64,000 nt of DNA from Hexactinellida sp. DTS-2022. Its lineage: Eukaryota > Porifera > Hexactinellida. The position numbers and the translations under genes are program-made. This document shows, piece by piece, positions 33,901 to 45,900 of the stretch (within the stretch, counting starts at the first letter, position 1; each line of letters starts with the position of its first letter). Where the stretch lies: NCBI GenBank assembly GCA_028753945.1, contig JAPNXP010000004.1, forward strand, positions 4,154,001-4,218,000. Direction: 5' to 3'. The notes under the pieces were generated by a model. That model was not told the DNA's origin and ran no database searches. It saw only the letters and a program-made list of their open reading frames with translations.

Positions 33901-36900
33901 TAGTTTGTTTTGTCAAGGTTACATTTGAGCATGTTCTTTGTGTACCATGTACTCAGATCACTAAGACATCGCTCCAATCTTCTAGAAAAATCTCCCTTGT
34001 TGGACTGCCTAACTGATATATACACTTGATTGTCATCTGCGTATGATGCTGATTGTAATCCGTGAGCATCAATAATGTCTTCAATAGGTGATACATACAA
34101 GGAAAATAGCAATGGTCCCAGCACAGAACCCTGTGGCACTCCGGACTTAAGAATTTGGGGGATGAACGGGTTCTGTTAATACATGTGATCTGGTATCTTT
34201 CTGATAGGTATGATTCAAACCATGCGAGGACAGAACCAGACATTCCATACTTAGATTGTAGTTGATTAAGTAATATCTGATTATCTACAGTGTCAAAGGC
34301 GCTGCTAAGGTCTACGAGAACTAGGGCTACCTCAAGGCCTTCATCTAGTGTGGATCCAATGTCATTCATCACCTTTATAAGCGCCGTTTCCGTGGAATGG
34401 TGTTTGCGGTAAGCCGATTGGAAACGGGGATAGAGGTTGTTATTAGAGAGATAAGTTCCTATTTGTGTTAAAACAACTCTCTCAATCAATTTAGAAAGGA
34501 AAGGGAGGTTTGAAATCGGCCGGTAGTTCGTTAGTGTGTCAGCATCTAGTGATATCTTTTTAAGGACTGGGACGACTAAAGACTTTTTAAGTATGCTAGG
34601 GAATATGGCATCAGACAGTGATTTGTTAACAATACGAGAAATATAGGTAAGAAGAGAGGATGAGAGAGATTTTAAGAGCGAAGTAGGTAAGGGGTCAAGG
34701 CCACAAGTCTTTGTCGACGAGTCTTCAATTGCCTCTAATAGATGGTCGTCGTCAATCAATATGAATGTACTAATTGTTGAGTGACAAGTTTGAGAAAGAG
34801 AGACAGTTAAGTTCTGTGGGCTAGCTTTCAGGAGAGTTTCACGGATACAAATAATCTTTGATTCGAAGAATTCAGAGAATTTAGTTACAAGGTCAGCTGT
34901 CAGCAAGTCTAACATATTTTGGTAGAACAAGCTTTTTTCGGAGAGTCACCAGGTTGTCAACCAACTGAAAAAGCTGTCTTGTATTGCATTGTTGCAACTT
35001 GTCACGATTTTTTGGCAATTTCAAAATAAAGTTCCTAAGCATAATTTGAAGTTGTGATCTTTCCAGAAATTTCCGGAAATTTCCAAAGAAACAAAATTTT
35101 TAGAAATTTTACAACAATAGGGAATACACATGCGTATAGGGCTCAGTTCTAGTCAGGGTTGCCAATCCAATCCAATCGAGAAGATTATCGATTGCCGATT
35201 GCTGCATTTTTCATCGATTGGATTGTCGATTGGATTGCTGCATTTTTCATCGATTGGATTGTCGATTGGATTGCTTCGATTTTCATCGATTGGATTGTCG
35301 ATTGGATCGCTGCATTTTTCATCGATTGGATTGTCGATTAGATTGCTGCATTTTTCATCGATTGGATTGTCGATTGGATTGCTTCGATTTTCATCGATTG
35401 GATTGTCGATTGGATTGCAATCGATGAATTTTCATTGATTTTTATCGAATGTTTTTTTTTTTAATCTCTACATAATCCCAAAATCTAAAATGTTCAATTG
35501 CTTGTCAATTAAACCCAATGATATATGTTTTAAGTTTGAAACACTACTGTTTTTGATATAAATATAGAGGAGTAACTATACTGTGTGTAAACTGTAAATG
35601 AATCTAAATAAAAAATTAGACATTACAACGCAATAACATTATTGAGTCGACGACTTCAGGAGCCATCTTCATTCTAAGATTATTTAGTATATATTTCAAG
35701 CCGCTGAATGTTCTCTCGACTGATACTTGGGTTACGGGCAAAGCAATAACGAGGAGGCAGAGTTGTCGTAAATCTTGGTTAGAATGGTTTGCCCAATATT
35801 TGATTATGTCTTCAGCTTTTGGAAGACGGGGAGCATTAGATAGTCCTTCTATTGCTTCAATCATCATTTCAGATGTGCTATACTCACGGCACTTTGATGG
35901 TACTTGATTGTCCTTCTGAACGAGGAGAGCTTCCAAGGGATCATCTAGATTAGATCTAGCAACAAAGTCGGGATACATATCCTCTGTAGAGGAGTTGCAT
36001 TCTTCGGTTTGAGGTTTATCCAAACTTTGCTGAAGAACAATCCTTTGCCATGTTGAGAAAAGGTGTTTTTTCGCACATTCTCTCTGCTCAGGAGATAGTA
36101 GTCTATGGTACCGGAGGTCCACGTATACCGCTCCGAGAAAGGCATTATTTTCTACAACTGAATTCTTTCGAGCATGAAGCGCCTCTTTTAGGCAGAGCGA
36201 GAAATATGATCCCTCGTTGCCCTGACACAGAAACTCCATCAATTCCCATTCAGCAAGGAGAGCACCAGCAGTTATTAATCGACCCTGGATGCGGGTGGTA
36301 GCATTCCTTGGAGCCTCCATATCTTTTTTTAACTGCTCGATTGCAACCCATTCTTCTTCTATCAATGCAATATTTTCGTTGAAAGTTCCAAAATCATGGA
36401 TTATCGGCTTAAGAACAAGCAATCGCTCGAGCATATCATAGGTAGACCCCCACCTAGTAGTAACATCAAGAATTGGTTTAGAAGCACCCCTTTCTCTTAG
36501 TTTTAGCATTAGGTTTGGAGTTCTTAGCTTCTTTACTACTCTTCTTGCTCGATCCAAGGTCTTCTTGCTGTCTACATCTCTCTTTAAAGCATCTTCGATC
36601 GCAAGCGCTAGAGTGTGCGCACCACATCGATTTATGTTAAATATGTTCATATCAAGCTGCTTGACAGCATTGGCTACGTTTGCGTCAAGCGTTGTTTCCA
36701 AAAGGAAGTCTTGTTCATCACGATCCTGTTCCAATTCATGATCCAAAGCCTCTCCTATCTCCTCGTACATAACCTGGCCGCATTTCACCATATTTGATGC
36801 ATTGTCCGTAGTGATTGAGTAAACTTGAATCGAATTTACTCTAAATGACTTCAACACATCCAGTATACAACGTTTAATCTCCTTGCCAGTGTGGCGTTCG

Positions 36901-39900
36901 AACATTTCTTTTACCGCCAGGGTCCGTAATTGTAAGTGTCCCTCTTGAAAATACTGAACATTTATTCCGAGGAAACTGCGTTCGTTCCGGGAGGCGATAT
37001 CAACCTTAAGACAGATATGCTTACCCTCAACCTCAGCAGCTATTACTTGACGCAATTTATTAGCTTGAAGTAGTACCCGATCTTTCATGCTTGAACGATT
37101 TAAAGTAATGTCTAATTTATCCAGCATCGGCTTGAGAAGCTGGCACAGACCAGTTTTCTCAAATACCGATAATGGCAAACCATTGCTGGTCACGGATTCG
37201 ACAGCTGCTCTTTCAAATTCCTCTTTAGATAGTTCTATCTCGAAGATTTTTTTCTTTGGGATTTCAGTCGTAAAATTCATAAACGAATCCATAGCTGTTT
37301 GAATTCCAATTGCGGATGCCTCCTGTCGAGTACGCTTTGCCTGTAGGAGATCGTACCGTCCAGGGTGCTTTCTTTTCAAATGTGCTGCTAAATTCCCCGA
37401 GTGAAAGTATGACTTACCAGTACCAGATTTATTTGGAACTTTTCTTGCCTTGAATGTACAGCCCTCTTGACTACACGTAGCTATATCGCTTCCATCCTCC
37501 AATACAATAGAAAAATCATCTTTCAATGATGATTCTAAAGCCATTTAGTCGAATTAGCTAGTGTTGGATAGCGAAAAATTAAATGCAAGGATATTTAGTT
37601 AGGTTATTCTATTATGAACAGTTAAGGGACGAAAATTGTGTTGATAATAGAGAGACTTTTTAATAAGCGAACTCAACTAAATACAAACCCTATGTAAATA
37701 GTTAAATTGGAACCATAGGGCTTGTTCATTATTTAATTTATTTTTAAAAACTCAAAATAATTAATTAATTAAGCAGAAGAAAAATTGTTCACAAAAAAGA
37801 TTTGACTGTATATCACATGAGTTATGAAAGAATAAACTAACCAAAACAAATATAATCTGGTTGACTATAAACTATACTAGTATACGTAGTGTTTCACTAA
37901 GTAATAACACTATACAAAAACAATCGAAAAAATTCGAAGAAACAATAAAAAAATCCAAGAAACAATCGAAAAAAATCCAAGAAACAATCGAAAACAATCC
38001 AAAAAAATCCAAAAAACAATCCAAAAAAATCCAAGAAACAATCGAAAAAAATCGGGAAAAATCCAAAAAACAATCGAAAAAAATCCAAAAAAGTCCAAGA
38101 AACAATCCAAAAAAATCCAAGAAACAATCGAAAAAAATCGGGAAAAATCCAAGAAACAATCCAAAAAAATCCAAGAAACAATCGAAAAAAATCCAAAAAC
38201 AATCGAAAAAAATCGAAAAAACAATCGATGATATTTTTGGATTGTCGATTTTGATTGGATTGCCATCCGAATAATCGATCGACAAAATTTGGATTGTCGA
38301 TTTCGATTGGATTGTTATCCGAATAATCGATTGACGAAATTTGGATTGCCGATTGTCCAAAAAGGGCTCGATTGGATTGGATTGTCGATTGGATTGGATT
38401 GGATTGGCAACCCTGGTTCTAGTAGAGCAGTGTTTTTCTAAATTCTTGAAAAAGCCAGGTATACTTACCATAGGTCAATTTTAAACTGAGAAAACTGACT
38501 TTTCTCAGTACTTACATTAAAAACTTACATAAAAAAATTGAGCTCTACATAGGTTATCTCCGTATTTATTATTTATAGTAATACGTAACATACCATTCTG
38601 TATAGCTTTGCCAAACTGTATATTTGCTTACAAATGCTAGTTCTACGTACTTCTATGCAATCGCTATATAGGACGTGGTTAATGGCAACAAAAAGCTGAA
38701 CATGGCATTCGTAGCTAACCTCTTCAACACATATCCAGCGCTAGACCCCCCAGATGACCTCCCGGACTTCGACATGAATGACGTAGGCGAGAAGAGAGAG
38801 GAGAAGACATTCAGAAACTGGATGAACTCTCTCGGCGTAGATCCGTTTGTTAATAATATATACTCAGACCTCAATGATGGGCTGGTGCTGCTACAGGTTA
38901 GTAGGAGTAATATTTTCTTGTTAATATGCTTGCTTCCCTGACAACTATATGTGGAGACTTGATATTATAATACTTTTCGTTAGATTAATAAGTTACTTAC
39001 AAGTTACAACGTTTATACAGTACAGTCGAAATCGGGTTTTTTTTCCGCCGGGTTTTTTTTGCCTCCCCGGGTTATTTTGCCTCCTTGCTTCTCCTTGTTT
39101 CTTCATAACCTCATAGCACTGTCTAATGTCAAATACGGGTTTTTTTGCCTCTTTTTCCATGCATTTAGGGGTGCAAAAAAACCCGATTTCGACTGTAGAA
39201 CCTCGTTGGTTGCGAACACGTTTAATACGAAATTCCGGTTAATGCGAACACTATTCAGTCTACTTCAAAACTTTTTTCAACACAAACGATATAGTTTGAT
39301 ACGAATTCCGGATAAGGTGAACGCATTTTAAGGTCCCTGGTGTTCGTACTAAAGTGATTCTACTGTTGTTATTTAATTAAATGAATTAGTTATGTATCGA
39401 CCAACACCTTTATATAATTGATTTCCAGAGACAGATATAAATAATCACTTTTGCAAACCTGGGTTTTTATATTGAAAGGTGTTGCTCAATATTATAGAAA
39501 TAAGCCCTTATTTAATTAATATTTACTTCTTAAGAAATGAAATTTATATTATTAGCTGTCTCTGTTGTGTGTAGCTATTCGACAAAATTAAACCAGGAAT
39601 TGTTGAGTGGAAGAAAGTAACAAAGACGTTTTCAGGACCTTCCTCCAAGATAAAGAAGATTGAGAACTGTAACCACGTTATTGAGTGCGGACACAAATTA
39701 GATTTGAAATTGATAGGAATAGACGGAAACAATTTACACACTGAGAGTAAAACTCTATGTCTAGGTTCGTTCTTTTGACATATTGGAATACCATATTTCC
39801 TCGAATACATACCTCACTCGAATTATATCCCTATTAATATAATATGGGTATTTCGTGAATAGGTTTATGGTAAGTACATATTATTATTTTATGCATGCCC

Positions 39901-42900
39901 CTCCAATTGGTTTGGTAAACATAGATACTTAGTATTAACCAAGGTTGCAACCGAAAAACTGATATATTTGGTTGAACCGAATATTATTCGCGAATAGTTG
40001 ATATTCAGGTGCCAACCTGATATCATTATTCGGTATTCGGTTGCCCGACCGAATATCATTATTCGGTATTCGGTTGCCCGACAGAATATCATTATTCGGT
40101 ATTCGGTTGCCCGACCGAATATCATTATTCGGTATTCGCGTGCCCGACAGAATATTATTATTCGGTATTCGGTTGCCCGACCGAATATCATTATTCGGTA
40201 TTCGCGTGCCCGACAGAATATTATTATTCGGTATTCAGTTGCCCGACAGAATATCATTATTCGGTATTCAGTTGCCCGACAGAATATTATTATTCGGTAT
40301 TCGGTCTCCCATGCGAATATGATCAGTATTCATATTATTTTTTCCATCCGAATATTCTAATTACGTGTATTCGTATTCGTATTCGTTTGGGCAACCGAAG
40401 ATTATCGGTAATCGTATTCGTTCTACGAACCGAATATCATCAATATTCGTATTTGGTTGACGTAACCAAATATTATCATTATCAGTATTCGGTAGGGCAA
40501 CTATTCATGAATACTGATATTCGGTTCGAGCGGTTTCAACCTTGGTATTAACCATTGTTACTAATCGTGGGAATAAGGAAGTCTACTCTGTTTGAGTACA
40601 TGCATGACATTTCAAGTATACAGTGGAGTTCGTGTAATAGCAAGTTGCATTTTGCACGAAATTTGCTTGCCAATAGGCGAACAGAATTAACATTAGATGC
40701 TCGCTTGGGGACTAAAATAATTTGCTAATAGGCCAATATTGCTATATAATATTGCTACCCACCATTTCATGTTCTATTCTCCAATATAACAAACATTATC
40801 TATTTAAGACTAGCAGTATAACACATTATACGTATACATACATGTACTATTGTGTAGCTCTGATTTGGCAGATGATGAGAACATACACACTCAAGATTCT
40901 CAGCTCTATCACACCTGGCAAGAAGCTAGAAGATGCTGAGATTGTGGTCTGGGTTAACGCTAAGGTATGTATTGTATAACCAAACTAATTAGAGCGCACT
41001 TCTCGTATACCATGGTATGGTAATATCAAGCGCGCAAGTTGAGCATTGCATTAGGCAAGCCTGCTATTAAACCTACGATACACCTTGTTATTGTATTCTT
41101 ATTTAAGGATCCGATTTCGTGTTACTAGTTGTTGCGTTCTGTCCTACTTCGATGTATTCGCGTTTACACAAGTGTAAGCCCAAACTACGCTAATAACGAT
41201 CTTTTGGTTTTCTAAACGAAATAATGGGATTATGACGTTAGAAAAAGCACATATTTGGGAATTTATCCGACTCGCCCACAGTTTTGGTTACATGACACAT
41301 AAAATGACTCACACGCTCAAAGATTTACGGGCTTATGACTTTAATGCAATACAATATCATGGATAAAGCCGCTTTCGGTAAACTAAGATGCAAATCTATG
41401 TTGATATGATAACTAAAGCTAAAGTGCTGTTATTTAATTTTTTATTAAAATATTGCTAATTAGCTCTAGAAAAACTCTTGGCCTAAAAAACAAACTTATT
41501 GAATACTAGGCTTATAAGACCCATAATTCATTTCTTATTGTGCTTATTCAGTTAGAAGAAGGCGGGAAGACATCGAAGATTCTGAGTTTCAAAGACGGTT
41601 GTATCGCCACAGCTATTCCTGTTATAGACCTGATAGACTGCATTAAGCCAGGAGCAGTCAAGTACGAGCTGGTATTCGCAGGGGCAGACGATGAGGTTAT
41701 TATTACGGTTATATTTAATAATTGTACTCAAACGGTCCGGATGGATCATGAATATAGGAGCTATAAAATCCATATCTATCTATCTACATATTAAAAGCGC
41801 AATTTTTGTGTGTTTGTGTGTGTGTTTGTTTGTTTGTCCAGAATTAATTGGAAAGACTACGAGTCCTAGAAAGCTGAAAATTTGTATACAGGGGTAATTT
41901 TGTACTGCGACAACGATCTATTGGTTTTTGAAGAGAAATATTCACATTTAAAGGTGACAAAAATCACAAAATATGTTAGCCAATTAAATTCGAGGATTTA
42001 TTAGTATGGATCAGCTAACTTATTCGATTAGTATAAATAGCCTGTGCATAATAGAAATATTTTCTGAGGCTGCAATTTGTTTGATTGAAAATAAATTCAT
42101 CTAACCAATCATTTGTGCCTGTATTACATTCCAATGTTTAAAAAATTATTATTTGGAATCGAGCTATCCTTATCGTGCTGTCACGAAATATTCGGTCCGG
42201 GGTAAATTTGGTCCGGCCGGACATAAAATTTCCCTGACCGAATATTTCAGACATTTTTGGTTCGGGTTTGCAAAATGTCCGGCCGGACTAAATATTTCAG
42301 ATGTTTTTGGTCCGGGCTATTTTTCGGTCCGGCCGGACCAAATATATCAGAAATATTTGGTCCGGGTTGATTCTTAATATTATTTAGGAAATAGACAGTA
42401 ATTGAATTTACTAAGAATTATTTGAAATCTACTATAGTTCGCATTTAGCAGGGGTCTTCATACAATGGCTCGCGAGTTGAACGTGGCTCACAAGTATGTT
42501 GTGACTGCATTAACTTGTGTATATTCTTGTTATGAGTATATAATAGACTAATAGTTAGTGCAGTCCCTCTCAATTTATTTACTAAGCGAGGATTGATGTC
42601 TGTCTGTCTGTCTGTCTGTTTGTAGCACAGGCTCCAGGGGTGGTGAATCTGCTGTTAACAGCCATTTTGGCTGTTTGCTGTTGGCTGTACAGCTAAGAAT
42701 TCGTCCCAAATTGGGATTAACCTTAACTGCATTTAAGTCGCCTTTAAGTTGTTAATTAACGCCAATTTAAGCTGTTAACAGCCCATTTTGAGCTGTTAAC
42801 AGCCAATTCAATAATTGTATCAGTAAAAATTAAGGAAAAGGGCAAGCAAAGAAAATTATACTCAAAAATGTTTAAATTCGAATTGTATATCGTATTTAAA

Positions 42901-45900
42901 TAACAGTAAATTTGAAACTAAATGATTATATAATAACATTTCAATTATTGCATTGGTCAGCATCTAGCTGTTAACAGCTTCGATTTTCCTTTGCTGTTAA
43001 CAGCCAGTGGCTGTTAACAGCTTGGCTGTTTCCATCCCAAAGCACAGCACGTTCGGTATGAACCAGTGACTGTAGAAAGTCGAGACTGGTACCAAAATTG
43101 TGCAATACGTATTATAAACTTGTGAACCTGAAAAACAGCATACTCCGCTTAGAAGATCCACCCGACGAAAAAATAATGTTAAACTAGAAAACTCTTCCCG
43201 TCAATTTTCTAACGGAACACATTACATTCTGTCTATTTTCTGTTATACAATGCATATTCGAAGAATATATATTATCTTTTCAGTGGGGTTGAATTGGGGC
43301 AATCAAATGCAAGATATCTTAACATTCTAAAATAATATTAAGAATCAACCCGGACCAAATATTTCTGATATATTTGGTCCGGCCAGACCGAAAAATAGCC
43401 CGGACCTAAAACATCTGAAATATTTAGTCCGGCCGGACATTTTGCAAACCCGGACCAAAAATGTCTGAAATATTCGGTCCGGGAAATTTTATGTCCGGCC
43501 GGACCAAATTTACCCCGGACCGAATATTTCGTGACAGTGCCAACTGGAATTGATTGAGCGATTGAATGGGAGTAATTGAATTTCCCAAACAAATTACTTT
43601 GTACGTATAGCATTCTTATTAAGTGGACTCTATGAGGAATATATTTATTATACCACAGAGATGTATAATTCTAAATGATTAGTTACAAGGCGCAGCGGTC
43701 GTCAATTGAGGCGTGAAGCGTCGAACCGTCGCAAAGCGACCGAGACCGAAGGGCTCGTACTGTATACAATGGAATGTCTTTATCTTCATTTCTACTGAAA
43801 TTCATTCCAAATTCCATAGTACGAGCTCTCGGTCGCTTTGCGACGGATCGCTGCTACGCACCTCAAGTTAACGGCCGCTATGCGGCCTTACTCCTCACTC
43901 TTTCTGCCATGGAAAATGATAGAAAGGGACGTTATATACATCCCTTTATAAGATTTCCATAGTTCTAACTTGATTTTCATATTATAAATTATAAATGCGA
44001 AATTCGTGTTCAGCATACTCGTTTACCTCTAATACTCGTTGAAAGCAAACTTCTAGGTTGATTTGAATTTTCATTAATTTGTTTACCTATTTTTTTAAAC
44101 AACAACAATAAATATTCATATTATAAATTTATAAATGCGAAATGCGAAATCAGCATACTTGTTTACCTAATGTATAATTTGTAAAGTAGTTTATATCTCA
44201 TTATAAATGCGATTTCTATTCCCCATCACTTTAATATAATCCGGACAAACACATAAACACACAAACAAACACAACAATCGAGTTTTAATAACACGAGCCC
44301 TTCGGTGAGTTCGGTTTCGGTCGCTTTGCGACTGTTCGGCGCTTCACGCCTCAATTGACGGCCGTACGCGGCCTTACTACGCCTTGAAATAAATCATTTA
44401 GAATTATACATCTTTTTGGTGTATTAATTAAATATATTCTTCATTAAGTCTCCCTAATAAAATGCTATACAATGTAATTTGTTTGGGAAATTCAAATCCT
44501 CCCATTTAGTAGCTCAATAAATTTCAGTGCATGATAAGAAAGCTCGATTCCAAATAATACTAAGGAAAAACAGGCAATAGAATAGACAAATGATTGATTG
44601 GCTAAATGAATATATTTTCACTCAATCAGATTGCAGCCTCAGAAAATCTTTATAGTATTATGCACAGTCTATTTATCTAATTGATGAAGTTTGTTAATCC
44701 ATACTAACAAACCCTCAAATTTAATTGGCTAACATATTTTACATTTCTCTTCAAAAACCAATAGATCGTTGTCGCAGTACAAAATTACCCCTGTATACAA
44801 ATTTTCAGCTTTCTGGGACTCGTAGTCTTCCCAATTAGTTCTGGACAAACACACACACAAACAACAATTGCGCTTTTAATTTACGAGCCTTTCGGTCTCG
44901 GTCGCTTCGCGACTTTTGTTCGTTCGTATTAGGCACTACGCAATACAATTAACGGCCGCTTCGCGGCCTTTCCCTCCCCAAAAGCAATCGCATTAATAAT
45001 GAGTTTTAATAGCTCAATAAATTTCAGTTGCACGATAAGAAAGCTCGAAACAAAATAATACTAAAGAAAAACAGGCAATAGAATAGACAAATGATTGATT
45101 GGTCAAATGAATTTATTTTCAATCAATCAAATTGGAGACTCAGAAAATATTTCTATTATGCACAATCTATTTATACTAATTGATGAAATCTGCTAATCCA
45201 TACTAACAAACCCTCGAATTTAATTGGCTAACAAATTTTGTCACCTTCAAATGTAAATATTTCTCTTCAAAGACCAATAGATCGTTGCGCAGTACAAAAT
45301 TACCCCTGTATACACATTTTCAGCTTTCTAGGACTCGTAGTCTTTCCAATTAATTCTGGACAAACAAACAAACAAACAAACAAACACACACACACACAAC
45401 AATTGCGCTTTTAATATAGAGATAGATAGATAGATAGATATGGATTTTGGCAATAATAACTAAGGTATTTTAAACTTGAGGTAGAAATGTAGTCCTCAGT
45501 TTTATTCTAATTTTAGAACAGCCAAGCTTACTTCCTTAAAGTCAGTCTAAATAACTGTAAAACCTGATCTTTCTCAATCTCTTTGAACTTAGAATGATTT
45601 GTTATGGATTTTTCCAAACAATCCGGATCCTCAGATTGTACTGTTTAGTCATACATTTAATTTTCTCCAAGAATTAATTAAAATACACAAGATTAATGAG
45701 TCCAATGCCACTTCGACTTTTTATCTTATTTTTAAATTATTATTGATTATAGGAGAAGATGCAGAACGCTAAATACGCTATCAGCATGTCCCGTAAGATC
45801 GGGGCCCGTGTGTACGCCCTCCCGGAAGACATCGTTGAGGTTAACAACAAAATGGTACTCACCATTTTCGCAGTCTTGATGGCCAAAGCACACAATATCA

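Larger units (their letters stand above)
35154..38415 (-). mobile_element. Full-length autonomous hAT transposon, copy 1
   Basis: 3,262 bp. Ends CAGGGTTGCCAATCCAATCC and its complement, flanked by GTTCTAGT on both sides (35146-35153 and 38416-38423). It carries an intact transposase on the minus strand and unequal subterminal repeat arrays. It lies in plastin intron 7, only 34 bp from the previous hAT element. Virtually identical to copy 2. Confidence 0.96.

Noticed and set aside
35196..35417. Regularly spaced 36-bp repeats resembling a CRISPR array
   Set aside because: Units are directly tandem without unique spacers, lie at the tip of a hAT transposon and occur in eukaryotic DNA.
37861..38471. 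ORFs of 100-199 codons rich in Lys/Ser or Phe/Leu
   Set aside because: Translations of the AATCGAAAAAAATCCAAGAA subterminal array; the same occurs in copy 2.
38675..38941. ORF at 38,675 as a separate protein
   Set aside because: It is plastin exon 8 read through its donor site.
39889..40360. Overlapping ORFs of about 90-120 codons on both strands
   Set aside because: Translations of the 33-bp palindromic minisatellite inside a hAT MITE.
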